Shown: positions 26,079 through 34,497 of the stretch, in pieces | Position numbering within the stretch: position 1 is the stretch's first letter | Layout: every line of letters starts with the position of its first letter | DNA from: Synergistaceae bacterium | Lineage (GTDB): Bacteria > Synergistota > Synergistia > Synergistales > Synergistaceae | Length of the DNA stretch: 56,946 bases | Assembly (NCBI GenBank): GCA_031268885.1 | Contig: JAIRWR010000076.1 | Coordinates: 1 to 56,946, forward strand | Reading direction: 5' to 3' | The notes under the pieces: generated by a model | Told to the model about the DNA's origin: nothing | The model's database searches: none | What the model saw: only the letters and a program-made list of their open reading frames with translations | Translations under genes and position numbers: made by a program

Positions 26079-26939
26079 CTAAAGCCTCGCGTGGACAACA
26101 TCGCCCACATAGAAAACCCGCTCCTCGGCCTCATTCCTGACGATAAGCGCTCCATCCCGCGTTATCCCCGAGGCGGTCCCTTCAAAGCCTCCATCATCAG
26201 TGACGATCTTCACCCTTTTGCCGATTGTACCGCAGTTCGGCTCATACTCCGCTATAAACAGACGCCTGTTCTCATCTGTAGTTATGAGGCCCGACATCCC
26301 GCTCAACTCCGTCAGTATTCCCCCTAGCAGCGAGGGCAGGCCGAAGCGCCTGCCACTTTCAACGAGAAGGGAGGTCGCGTTTGGTCTATCCGGTGAATCA
26401 AGTCGCGGCAGTTCATCCAGCGTTCTGTTCACGTTGACTCCGATACCGAGTACAGCGTAGTCGATCGCCGCGTCCCTGCCCGAGATCTCGCATATTATGC
26501 CGCAGACCTTTCGTCCGCCGATCAGAACGTCGTTCGGCCACTTTATCGATACCTCGTCCGCAATATCGCGTGAAATCCTCCTTATAGTTCGGGAGACGGA
26601 CAAGGACGCGACAAGACCAAGCAACTGGGCGTATTTTGCCTCGACGTCCGGCCTCAGTATAACGGAGAACGTCAGATCCCTGCCCGGCACGGACTGCCAG
26701 CTTCGGTCACGCCTTCCTCGACCCGCGCTTTGGAAATCGGTTACATACACGCTCCACCGAGGTCTGCCGTTTCGGGCCGCATCCTTGGCGACAGTCTGGG
26801 TCGATGACATCTCCGGCTCGGAATTGATGGTGATCTCGGGCAGCGTGCCCGATAAAAACTTCATCGTCTCGGACCAGTCGGTAGGTTCATACTTTTCGTT
26901 CGGTCTTAGCATTTCACGCACTCCCAAAGCCGATTTCAC
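26079..26939 (-). CDS. birA: Biotin-[acetyl-CoA-carboxylase] ligase
   Basis: A 286-residue ligase with the biotin/lipoate A/B fold: MSSTQTVAKD, QSAGRGRRDRSWQS (biotinyl-AMP loop) and KWPNDVLIGGRKVCGI, plus the C-terminal SH3-like domain (GTASGITRDGALIVR). It attaches biotin to carboxylase subunits. It lacks the N-terminal DNA-binding domain of E. coli BirA, so it probably does not act as a repressor. A 10-bp gap follows the histidine phosphatase gene, so the two are likely co-transcribed. Confidence 0.95.
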   Translation of the reverse strand: MKSALGVREMLRPNEKYEPTDWSETMKFLSGTLPEITINSEPEMSSTQTVAKDAARNGRPRWSVYVTDFQSAGRGRRDRSWQSVPGRDLTFSVILRPDVEAKYAQLLGLVASLSVSRTIRRISRDIADEVSIKWPNDVLIGGRKVCGIICEISGRDAAIDYAVLGIGVNVNRTLDELPRLDSPDRPNATSLLVESGRRFGLPSLLGGILTELSGMSGLITTDENRRLFIAEYEPNCGTIGKRVKIVTDDGGFEGTASGITRDGALIVRNEAEERVFYVGDVVHARL

Positions 26940-26949
26940 ACATCGCCGG

Positions 26950-27645
26950 TCACCGGCCGGATCTGACGCGCCGTTCTATGATAGCGGGATCGGGCAGCCA
27001 GTTGTAACGAACCAACCTGTAGCTTCCAAACCTGTCGGCGGCATCGCCAAAGCGCCGCTCGACGATGTGCGTCCCGCAGTAATCATGGGCGTAATTAAAG
27101 ACGTCTCCAAGGGGTATCCCAAACAGCCGCGATATAACGCTCCACAGGACGCCGGCATGAGCGACCAGAAGGATGCGGTCGAGGTCGCGCGAATCACCGA
27201 TTATTCTCTCAAAGGCTTTGACGCTCCTCTCCTGAAGTTGAACGAACGACTCCCCTCCGAGAGGCGCGACGTTCGCGATATCCCTTCCCCTGCTGAGAAA
27301 CTCATCCCGGAAACGAATTTCGACATCGTCCACGGGAAGACCCTCCCAGTAGCCCATGTGAATCTCACGCAGTCCCGGATCCTTCTCGACACCTTGGATC
27401 TTCGCCCCCTGAGCTTCCGTGACTATCTCAGCTGTTCTCACGGCCCTTAGGAGATCACTGGATACAACACGCTGTACTCTGATATTCTGAAACGCCAGAC
27501 CAACTCTCTCAGCCTGCGAGACACCGACATCAGAGAGAGGGTAGTCGGTCTGCCCATACACATAATCCCTATCATCCGGGAATTCCGGCATACCATGCCG
27601 CATCATGAAGATCGACATCCGCCGCCCGAATCTTTCATCGCTCAT
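26950..27645 (-). CDS. Histidine phosphatase family protein
   Basis: A 231-residue phosphoglycerate-mutase-like phosphatase. The catalytic RHG is at FMMRHGMPEF, the second arginine at SSDLLRAVRTAEI, the acidic residue at LREIHMGYWEG and the second histidine at LLVAHAGVLWSV. This arrangement resembles alpha-ribazole phosphatase (CobC) but is shared by many phosphatases, and no cobalamin genes are nearby. Substrate unassigned. Confidence 0.88.
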   Translation of the reverse strand: MSDERFGRRMSIFMMRHGMPEFPDDRDYVYGQTDYPLSDVGVSQAERVGLAFQNIRVQRVVSSDLLRAVRTAEIVTEAQGAKIQGVEKDPGLREIHMGYWEGLPVDDVEIRFRDEFLSRGRDIANVAPLGGESFVQLQERSVKAFERIIGDSRDLDRILLVAHAGVLWSVISRLFGIPLGDVFNYAHDYCGTHIVERRFGDAADRFGSYRLVRYNWLPDPAIIERRVRSGR

Positions 27646-27759
27646 CTATTCCACTCGCCCTCCGGTTAAAAATTCCACCGCCAAATTTTATATTAATGAA
27701 GCGCCAGAAATATAATGATGGCATATCTCGTAGATCGCCGATATTTTCATACGCGAGCT

Positions 27760-28794
27760 CTATCCGACCGTATCCTTATAAACTCTGCGGAAGTTGAGGC
27801 CTATTATCTTTCGTATGCTCTCATCGCCATATCCGCTCTTTATGAGGATCGCGACCAGCTCTGGCAGCGCGCCGTGTCCGCTCAGCGAGTCATAGGTCTC
27901 TATGCTGGGCGGCGCGATGTGATAATTCGCCAGCTTGTCGCAGAAATCGAGCCCCAAGCCGACGTGCTCGTCTCCGACAAGTCTCACGATGTGGTCGATG
28001 TGCCCGCACAGGTCCTCCGCGCCGATGTCGTCCCTCTTATCGGAGGACACGAACGCGCTGCACGCGTTCATGCCTATGACGCCGCCGCGGCTTGCCACAA
28101 GCTTTATCTGATCGTCGGTAAGGTTCCTCATCGAAGGCGCCAGGGAGCGGCAGTTTGAGTGGGACGCGATGAACGGTTTTTTTGTAAACCTGGCAACGTC
28201 CTCCACTCCTTCGTCGTTCAGATGGCTGATATCTATCAGCATACCCAGCCTCTCGGCCTCCTCAACGACGCCGACGCCAAACTCGGTGAGACCACCCTTC
28301 TTTCCCTCCCTCAAGGGCCTGAACGAACAGCCATCCGCCGCGTAGCTGCGCCTGCTCCACGCGAGGCCTACGGCCCGTACTCCAAGTCTGTGAAATATTC
28401 CAAGGAGAGAGGGATCGTTTCCAAGTGGCTCGACTCCCTCGAAGGATATCAAAACGCCCGTCTTCCCGGCCCGATTCGCCTCATCCACATCACTGACTGT
28501 CGTGCAGAGCGAGAACAGTTCGGGACTCTCCTCCCTCTCATGATAGAGCGACGAGATCTGATCGAGCGCCTTGCGGAGGGCCATCTCCGGTAAGTTAAAT
28601 GAATGTATGAAGAGTGACGAAACAACGCAGTTCCATCCTCCGGCTCGAATCGGTCCGTCATGGAGTTCGCCGTAGACGCGCGTCATCCCCTGCTCTCGTC
28701 TGTCATTCAGGTCTAACGCGAGATCGAAGTGGGCGTCCATCGCGAATGATTCAGCTATGAGTTCGCGAGCGCATACAAGGAGTCTTTCATCCAT
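27760..28794 (-). CDS. Membrane dipeptidase-like metallopeptidase, family M19
   Basis: A 344-residue renal-dipeptidase-type enzyme. It shows AMDAHFDLALDLNDRR (first metal ligands; usual motif DGHND, here DAHFD), VLISFEGVEPLG (bridging glutamate), LIDISHLNDEG and FIASHSNCRSL (histidine ligands) and VGLGLDFC. Members hydrolyse dipeptides, sometimes with D-residues. No signal peptide is visible, so it is probably cytosolic, fitting peptide and amino-acid catabolism. It starts 3 bp after the gpmA stop. Confidence 0.92.
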   Translation of the reverse strand: MDERLLVCARELIAESFAMDAHFDLALDLNDRREQGMTRVYGELHDGPIRAGGWNCVVSSLFIHSFNLPEMALRKALDQISSLYHEREESPELFSLCTTVSDVDEANRAGKTGVLISFEGVEPLGNDPSLLGIFHRLGVRAVGLAWSRRSYAADGCSFRPLREGKKGGLTEFGVGVVEEAERLGMLIDISHLNDEGVEDVARFTKKPFIASHSNCRSLAPSMRNLTDDQIKLVASRGGVIGMNACSAFVSSDKRDDIGAEDLCGHIDHIVRLVGDEHVGLGLDFCDKLANYHIAPPSIETYDSLSGHGALPELVAILIKSGYGDESIRKIIGLNFRRVYKDTVG

Positions 28795-28797
28795 CGT

Positions 28798-29544
28798 CTA
28801 CTTTGCCCTGCCCTGATCTGCCACGGCGGCCTCCGCGGCCGCGATTGCCTCCTGATCCCCCAGGTAGGCGCGGGATATCGGTCTTATGCTGTCGTCGAGT
28901 TCGTAGACCAGAGGAACCCCGGTCGGTATGTTGAGCTCCAGAATGTCCTGATTGGAGATGTTATCGAGGTGTTTGACCAGCGCGCGCAGGCTGTTGCCGT
29001 GCGCCGCGATTATCAGCCTCTTTCCAGCCTTTATCTCCGGAACTATGACGTCATTCCAATACGGAACAACCCTTGCGACCGTGTCCTCCAGGCACTCCCC
29101 CGAAGGTATCTCGCCGGACGCCAGTCCGGCGTATCTTGGATCTCTGGCCGGATAACGCTCGTCGTCATGTTCCAGAAGCGGAGGACGGACGTCATAACTG
29201 CGCCGCCAGATCTTAACCTGGCTGTCGCCGTACTTCATCGCGGTCTCGGCCTTGTTCAATCCCTGAAGGGCGCCGTAGTGGCGTTCGTTGAGCCGCCATG
29301 AGAATGTCGTCGGTATCCACATCGAATCCATCTCTTCGAGCGCGAGCCAGAGCGTTTTAATCGCCCGCTTGAGCACCGATGTGAAGGCCATATCGAACGA
29401 AAACCCCTCCTTTAGAAGCAGCTCTCCAGCCGATCGCGCCTCTGACGCGCCCTTCTCGGACAGAGGGACATCCGTCCATCCAGTGAAGCGGTTCTCCTTA
29501 TTCCATGTACTTTCGCCGTGACGCAGCAACACAACTTTATACAT
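28798..29544 (-). CDS. gpmA: 2,3-bisphosphoglycerate-dependent phosphoglycerate mutase
   Basis: A 248-residue glycolytic mutase of standard length. Signature [20 protein letters not shown] (phosphohistidine motif), [16 protein letters not shown] and [14 protein letters not shown] are all present. It interconverts 3- and 2-phosphoglycerate. It precedes the M19 dipeptidase gene by 3 bp. A gene-free stretch of 127 bp lies upstream, containing an 8-bp inverted repeat but no clear terminator. Confidence 0.96.
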   Translation of the reverse strand: MYKVVLLRHGESTWNKENRFTGWTDVPLSEKGASEARSAGELLLKEGFSFDMAFTSVLKRAIKTLWLALEEMDSMWIPTTFSWRLNERHYGALQGLNKAETAMKYGDSQVKIWRRSYDVRPPLLEHDDERYPARDPRYAGLASGEIPSGECLEDTVARVVPYWNDVIVPEIKAGKRLIIAAHGNSLRALVKHLDNISNQDILELNIPTGVPLVYELDDSIRPISRAYLGDQEAIAAAEAAVADQGRAK

Positions 29545-29671
29545 TAACGATGCTCTCCTTCCGGTTGGCGGCTCAATTTGTATGCCCAGACAACAATGCC
29601 GCCACGTTTGCGAGTCGAGACACAGTATATCCCTTGAGTGTTATTTTTCAACCGTCTCGCGCTCAGTTAAA

Positions 29672-30577
29672 TCAGCCCTTCCTCCGAACGCTTCGCGTAT
29701 CGACGGATTTCCACATGGTCTCCGCGTTGCCGCCGTACTCTCCGGAGAACTCGACGTTCAGCAGATTCCTATCCCTGTACGCCGCGTAAATATCGTAAGT
29801 CCTTGAAATCCGCAAGAACCGTCTGCCGTAGTACTTCAGATACATCTTTGCCACTCTCCCCAGAGCGGCAGTCCTATCAAGGTACTTAAAGTAAACCAGT
29901 CTATTCTCATGTAACTGCCTGGGGGAGAGCAGGCTCGATACTCCCGAGTCGCGAAATGCCGTCAATACCTCGTTTATCGGATAAAATGAGGCTCCGTCCA
30001 TGTAAAGCCCAAGGACATAATCCCAGTCGCCGGCAACCTTGTAACTATCATCGAAAAATCCCCACTTGCCGTATGTCCTTCCCGGCAGAAAGACCGCGGG
30101 ATGGGGTGTGCTCATACTATCGACGAGCCCCCTCTCCGAACCGATCGAGTATACCTTCCATCTTTTTTTCCCCTCGTCGATGACAGCGACTTTTCCGAAA
30201 AATACGTCATACTCCGGATGAGAGGCGTAAACTTCCGCAACCCTCTCGAAGGTCCACGGGGCGTAAAAATCGTCGGCGTTCAGAATTCCTATCAGATCTC
30301 CGGTGGCAAGCGCAAGACCCTTGTTGAACGCGTCATAGACGCCGTTATCCGGTTCGGAGATGGCCGCGGCGAGGTGCGTTCCGTATCTTTCGACAATTTC
30401 AAGGGTTCCGTCTTCGGAACCTCCATCGATGATTATATACTCCAGATTCGGATACCCCTGATCCAAGACGCTGCGCAGCGTCTGCTCGATGGTGCGCGAC
30501 GCGTTGACGCAGGCTGTTATTACTGTTATTTTAGGCGCGCTGCCGGTTTCAAGCTTATATTCGCGCACTATTCGCAC
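29672..30577 (-). CDS. Glycosyltransferase family 2
   Basis: A 301-residue GT-A-fold transferase. The N-terminal nucleotide-sugar part reads VITACVNASRTIEQTLRSVL, then YIIIDGGSEDGT, ISEPDNGVYDAFNKGL and GILNADDFY (DxD-type metal site). It resembles WcaA/PglI-type cytosolic transferases that extend surface glycans. It is the last gene of the glycan cluster and overlaps the preceding transferase gene by 10 bp. Confidence 0.92.
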   Translation of the reverse strand: MRIVREYKLETGSAPKITVITACVNASRTIEQTLRSVLDQGYPNLEYIIIDGGSEDGTLEIVERYGTHLAAAISEPDNGVYDAFNKGLALATGDLIGILNADDFYAPWTFERVAEVYASHPEYDVFFGKVAVIDEGKKRWKVYSIGSERGLVDSMSTPHPAVFLPGRTYGKWGFFDDSYKVAGDWDYVLGLYMDGASFYPINEVLTAFRDSGVSSLLSPRQLHENRLVYFKYLDRTAALGRVAKMYLKYYGRRFLRISRTYDIYAAYRDRNLLNVEFSGEYGGNAETMWKSVDTRSVRRKG

Positions 30578-31752
30578 TTCATTAGGTCTTTATAATTAAT
30601 CAGAACTTTCGAGAAGGTCTCGAAGTATCTCTCCCCTGAAAATTCTTTCAATTTTTCACGACCCTCATTCAATTTCGATAAAACAATCTCTCCGCCTTGT
30701 AAAATAATATCAATATATTCAATCAAGCTATTTGGGTCTTTGAGATCCATTAAAAACGCCGCCTCACCAACCTGTTCCCTCAAACCTGGAAGGTCAGAGT
30801 AACAGACAGGACACCCCCAGTAAAACGCCTCAAGAGGCGGAATATTTGTAGGACCAAAATAAGTGGGCATAACTAGAGCTAGCGCATTCTTGTAAAATGA
30901 TTCCAATTCAACTCTTGGGACAAAACCTAAAAAATGACATCGTTTATCAACGCCCAACTCCTTGGAACGCTTTTCAACAAACTCTCTGTAGCCGTAATCG
31001 TTACCCACAAAGACTACCTCAAGCGGTTGATTTTCTCTTAAAAGAGCCATGGCCTCCAGGATATAACAGTGATTTTTATGATGCCAGAACTGAGCTGGAT
31101 AAAATATAAATGGTTTTTTTATCGAATACTTCTCGCATACGCTGACATCTGAGGCGTCGGAACTCTTTGAATCAGAGAACTCGAACGGAAAAAAACTAGT
31201 AACGTATATTCTCTCCAAGTCAACGCCATAACGACGCGCCATATTACCTTTGCTTAATTCCGCATCGACAAATACAGCCACAGCCTTTGCGAGGATATTT
31301 CTATACAGAAACTCCCTGCTTTCAAATTCGAGGTCATTGCGCACTTCTGGAAATTCAACCCAATCCCTATGGCACAAATCCCATATTGTGACAATATAAT
31401 TATGTTTCCTCAGGCACATCGCGTAATGCGAAGGGGTTAAGAAATAGACCAAGTCTATTTTACGCGACGCTAATATATCGTCTATATATCCTTGAAACGG
31501 GATTAAAACACCGAGCGATATTTTTAATAATTTTCGAACCGCTCTATGCAACAGACAACGAAATTTTTGCTTAATAAGAATATTTTCCAACCCGAGATTA
31601 TTTAAGAACTCGTGGTTTTTTTTGTTTGAAACAAAAAATACATATTCTATTCCCGAGATGGGATGCCTCACAATGTAGTCAACTACTGAATATGCTTGCT
31701 GGAACCCACCTCCAACATTAATATCCTGCTCTAAAAATACAGCTACTCTCAT
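30568..31752 (-). CDS. Glycosyltransferase family 4-like (group 1)
   Basis: A 394-residue GT-B-fold transferase. The C-terminal half has FIFYPAQFWHHKNH (typical YPAxxxxHKNH), VFVGNDYGY, HFLGFVPRVELESFYKNALALVMPT (split here at the fold change) and the donor motif GPTNIPPLEAFYWGCPV. The base composition is visibly richer in A and T than the housekeeping genes around it, as in the methyltransferase gene next to it, which suggests transfer. Sugar specificity unknown. Confidence 0.92.
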   Translation of the reverse strand: MRVAVFLEQDINVGGGFQQAYSVVDYIVRHPISGIEYVFFVSNKKNHEFLNNLGLENILIKQKFRCLLHRAVRKLLKISLGVLIPFQGYIDDILASRKIDLVYFLTPSHYAMCLRKHNYIVTIWDLCHRDWVEFPEVRNDLEFESREFLYRNILAKAVAVFVDAELSKGNMARRYGVDLERIYVTSFFPFEFSDSKSSDASDVSVCEKYSIKKPFIFYPAQFWHHKNHCYILEAMALLRENQPLEVVFVGNDYGYREFVEKRSKELGVDKRCHFLGFVPRVELESFYKNALALVMPTYFGPTNIPPLEAFYWGCPVCYSDLPGLREQVGEAAFLMDLKDPNSLIEYIDIILQGGEIVLSKLNEGREKLKEFSGERYFETFSKVLINYKDLMKCE

Positions 31753-31762
31753 TCGGAAAACA

Positions 31763-32518
31763 TCATCTTACGTCGGAAACTCTTAATACCTTAACGGCAC
31801 TCCACACATCAACGCCCGCCTTCCCGCCCAACCACGCCTCGGTATCCGCTATAGCCATGCCAGCTAAATCACTAAACATCAACAACTCCGTGTCAAAAAA
31901 ATATCTCATATTATGCGTCTCATGCAGTGTGCTCATGCTCCCATCGCGTTTATTCCGGATAAAAGCGCTGTAATTCACCGAAACTATATTCCGGGCAACA
32001 TCCATAACAGGAACCGCGACCCGCGAGACCTTAATCTCGCCGTTCTCAACCTCTTTAAACCTCGTCTCCGGTCCCCGCGTCAATACAGCCGGCCCATACC
32101 AGAAGTCAAAGAGAGCAATCCCTCCTTCATTCAGATGCGCTTTCATAGTTACCAACACGTCAAAAACATCCTTATTTGACAACTGATAGCTCATAACGTG
32201 AAAGAGAGCCGCCACAACGTCAAATTTCTTGCCCAAGCGTATATTCCTAGCATCCCCGCGAGACAACTCTATACTATCATCTTTAATATTACGCGCCTCG
32301 CGCAACATATCCTCGCTCAGATCGACGCCATGCACGCGATAACCCATAGCCGCGAACTCGGCGGTATAGCGCCCGGTGCCGCAGCCAAGCTCCAATATCG
32401 CGGCGGAATTTTTGGCGTATCTTTTGATCAAGGAGTCCACATACCTTGCCTCACCCGCGTAGTCCTTATCATTATATAATAAATTATAATATCTGCTGTA
32501 ATCGCCGAACTGTGACAT
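31763..32518 (-). CDS. Class I SAM-dependent methyltransferase
   Basis: The start chosen overlaps the aminotransferase stop (TGATG), giving 251 residues beginning MSQFGDYSRYYNLLY. An ATG 33 bp upstream would lie inside the neighbouring gene. Motif I is ILELGCGTGRYTAEFA, motif II HGVDLSEDML and motif IV VVAALFHVMSY. The C-terminal half forms a mixed-sheet domain. In glycan clusters such enzymes often methylate nucleotide sugars or glycan ends; that is inference from context. Confidence 0.9.
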   Translation of the reverse strand: MSQFGDYSRYYNLLYNDKDYAGEARYVDSLIKRYAKNSAAILELGCGTGRYTAEFAAMGYRVHGVDLSEDMLREARNIKDDSIELSRGDARNIRLGKKFDVVAALFHVMSYQLSNKDVFDVLVTMKAHLNEGGIALFDFWYGPAVLTRGPETRFKEVENGEIKVSRVAVPVMDVARNIVSVNYSAFIRNKRDGSMSTLHETHNMRYFFDTELLMFSDLAGMAIADTEAWLGGKAGVDVWSAVKVLRVSDVR

Positions 32519-33639
32519 CAGGAAACCTCCAGCACGGATGCTACCTGACAAGCTACATATTCCATCTGTTCGTCGGTGAGAGCGACTCCGCTGGGTATGT
32601 AAAACCCCCTGCGCGCGATTCTCTCAGCCGCTGGATACCTCTCGCCGCCGAACAGTCCCCTGTCGAGCAGAACCGGCTGTTCGTGCATAGGCCAAAAGAA
32701 GGGGCGGGTTCCAACCCCGAGGGGACCGAGGCGCTTGGTAAATTCACGCGCGTCAATCGATATTTCATCCCCGAGAACCAGGCCAAAAACCCAGTATATA
32801 TTTTCAGCGTATTCAGTTTTATGAAGAGGTAACTCCAAACCCGCCAAGCCGCTAAACAATCTTTGATATTTCGCGCCGATGTGTCTCTTCTTTTTTACAG
32901 TCTCATCGAGTTTTTCCAATTGAGCTACGCCGAGTGCCGCCTGCAGGTTCGACATCCTAAAATTATATCCCAGTTCATAATGCACAAATCTCCGCTCGGG
33001 AATAAAGCATAGATTCCTCATAGAGCGGCAGCGATCGGCCAGTTCGTCGTCGTCGCACAAAATCATTCCGCCCTCTCCAGTCGTCACATGTTTATTGGGA
33101 TAAAAGCTGAAGCAGCTTATATCACCCCAGGATCCGCAGGAACGCTCATAACACGTCTGCCCTATGGCCTCTGCCGCGTCCTCGATAACCTTTAAACCGT
33201 ATCTTTGGGCTATCTGGGCGACGGGTCGCATATCCGTGGGAAGCCCATAGATATGCACGGCCATTATAGCGCGCGTTTTAGAGGTAATCTTGGACTCGAT
33301 CTGATCGGTATCCATATTCCATGTCCTGTTGCCGCAATCGACTAGAACTGGAACGCACCCAGCTCTCAGGATGGCCGACGCGCAGGATATTATGGTAAAC
33401 GCCGGCATGATAACCTCGCTGCCCTCGGGCAGACTCAGGGAGAGGAGCGCCGCGTCGAGCGCCGCGCTGCCGTTACTCACCGCGATCCCATGCTTGCGCC
33501 CGCAGACAAGCGCCATTTCACGCTCGAAACGCTCTACGAATGGGCCTTCTGAGGAGATCCACCCAGTATCTACGCATTCGTCAAGATATTTTTTTTCGTT
33601 GCCGCACAGATCAGGCTCGTTGACCGCTACCTTCATCAT
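32518..33639 (-). CDS. DegT/DnrJ/EryC1/StrS-family sugar aminotransferase
   Basis: A 373-residue PLP enzyme. The PLP lysine lies in SFYPNKHVTTGEGG, with FIEDAAEA-type motif VIEDAAEAIGQ upstream and the family start NEPDLCGNEKKYLDECVDTGWIS, split for description at residue 20. It transfers an amino group to a keto-sugar nucleotide. The preceding cupin gene overlaps it by 4 bp and may encode a sugar isomerase or epimerase supplying the substrate. Confidence 0.93.
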   Translation of the reverse strand: MMKVAVNEPDLCGNEKKYLDECVDTGWISSEGPFVERFEREMALVCGRKHGIAVSNGSAALDAALLSLSLPEGSEVIMPAFTIISCASAILRAGCVPVLVDCGNRTWNMDTDQIESKITSKTRAIMAVHIYGLPTDMRPVAQIAQRYGLKVIEDAAEAIGQTCYERSCGSWGDISCFSFYPNKHVTTGEGGMILCDDDELADRCRSMRNLCFIPERRFVHYELGYNFRMSNLQAALGVAQLEKLDETVKKKRHIGAKYQRLFSGLAGLELPLHKTEYAENIYWVFGLVLGDEISIDAREFTKRLGPLGVGTRPFFWPMHEQPVLLDRGLFGGERYPAAERIARRGFYIPSGVALTDEQMEYVACQVASVLEVS

Positions 33640-34052
33640 CCCTTCTGTCCTTTCCCGATGAGCTTGCCCAACATCGGGGCGCTGCCCTCAAATCTCGTCT
33701 TATCCGCGTCTCCGGCATATGGCCCCTGTTTTACCTCGATCATCTCAACTTCCTCGATCACCTCAAAACCATGTCCGCCCTCAACTAGCAGTATAGTGTC
33801 ACCCTCCGCGAGTTCCCTGCTCTCCAGGTAATTTTGTTCTTTGTCGTAGAAATCGACGCGCAGGCGGCCCTTCCGTATGAAGAGGACCTCAAGAGTATAA
33901 TGAACCTCACGCATGACAGGATTATGAACGTGGGCGTCTATTACCCGGCCCGCACGGTGACGCATGTATGCCAACTGCTGAGAGAAGTCATTCGGCGTGA
34001 AAAAATTGACGCCGTCCGCGGTAAAGGACGATCTTATTATCATTGCGAGCAT
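33636..34052 (-). CDS. Cupin-fold protein, possible sugar-nucleotide isomerase
   Basis: The start is placed at an ATG 4 nt after GGAGG (138 residues, beginning MLAMIIRSS); the ATG three codons on is an alternative. A double-stranded beta-helix pattern is visible: RHRAGRVIDAHVHNPV, YTLEVLFIRKGRLRVDFYD (split at 19) and LAEGDTILLVEGGHGFEVI. Histidines typical of cupin metal or substrate sites are present. As first gene of the aminotransferase cluster it may work like FdtA/WxcM-type isomerases (inference). An in-frame upstream extension of 14 codons lacks a ribosome site. Confidence 0.75.
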   Translation of the reverse strand: MLAMIIRSSFTADGVNFFTPNDFSQQLAYMRHRAGRVIDAHVHNPVMREVHYTLEVLFIRKGRLRVDFYDKEQNYLESRELAEGDTILLVEGGHGFEVIEEVEMIEVKQGPYAGDADKTRFEGSAPMLGKLIGKGQKG

Positions 34053-34327
34053 GACCCCTCCGACAGTGACGGTTTCAAACGATTCCGACGTCATATCAGG
34101 CGTCTTTTCGCGTGGCGCCCATTGGATATAGTGCGCATTCCGCCGCGCTCATACCGAGGAAGCTTGGAATTATGCTCGGCTATGACCGCGCGAGGATTTA
34201 CCGCGGATATCGATTCAAAGATATAATAGCCACTGCCGTCGATGCTGAGCAGATCAATCTCCCCCCTCAAAACCGTCGCCGCGGAAAATATTACTGTATG
34301 CTCTCCGAACTTGCGCGATATACGGCT

Positions 34328-34356
34328 ATTATACCGTCTCCGCTCGTGAGTATAAA
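34328..34356 (-). promoter_or_regulatory. Candidate promoter of the glycan cluster
   Basis: On the minus strand TTTATA (34351-34356), 17 bp and TATAAT (34328-34333). It would give a 5' untranslated region of about 270 nt before the cupin start. I find no gene in that stretch (34053-34320) and no recognisable riboswitch. Confidence 0.5.
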
Positions 34357-34409
34357 TAATATCACAATATTCCGGCCCGCGGTGTCTTTCAAATCAGGCG
34401 GGTCTACAG

Positions 34410-34451
34410 CAAGAAGGTTCAGAGGATTTGATCCGCCTCTGAACCTTCTTG
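34410..34451 (-). terminator. Perfect 16-bp hairpin after nhaC
   Basis: CAAGAAGGTTCAGAGG and its exact complement are separated by 10 nt. The hairpin lies 47 bp past the nhaC stop. No T run follows on either strand, so termination would be non-canonical; it may instead protect the mRNA 3' end. Confidence 0.5.
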
Positions 34452-34497
34452 CGATTATTTCAAATTCGAACCCCGTATCTGGACCGCTCTTGAGTCT

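Noticed and set aside
26950-27645. Calling the histidine phosphatase CobC
   Set aside because: There is no cobalamin gene nearby and the motifs are common to the whole superfamily.
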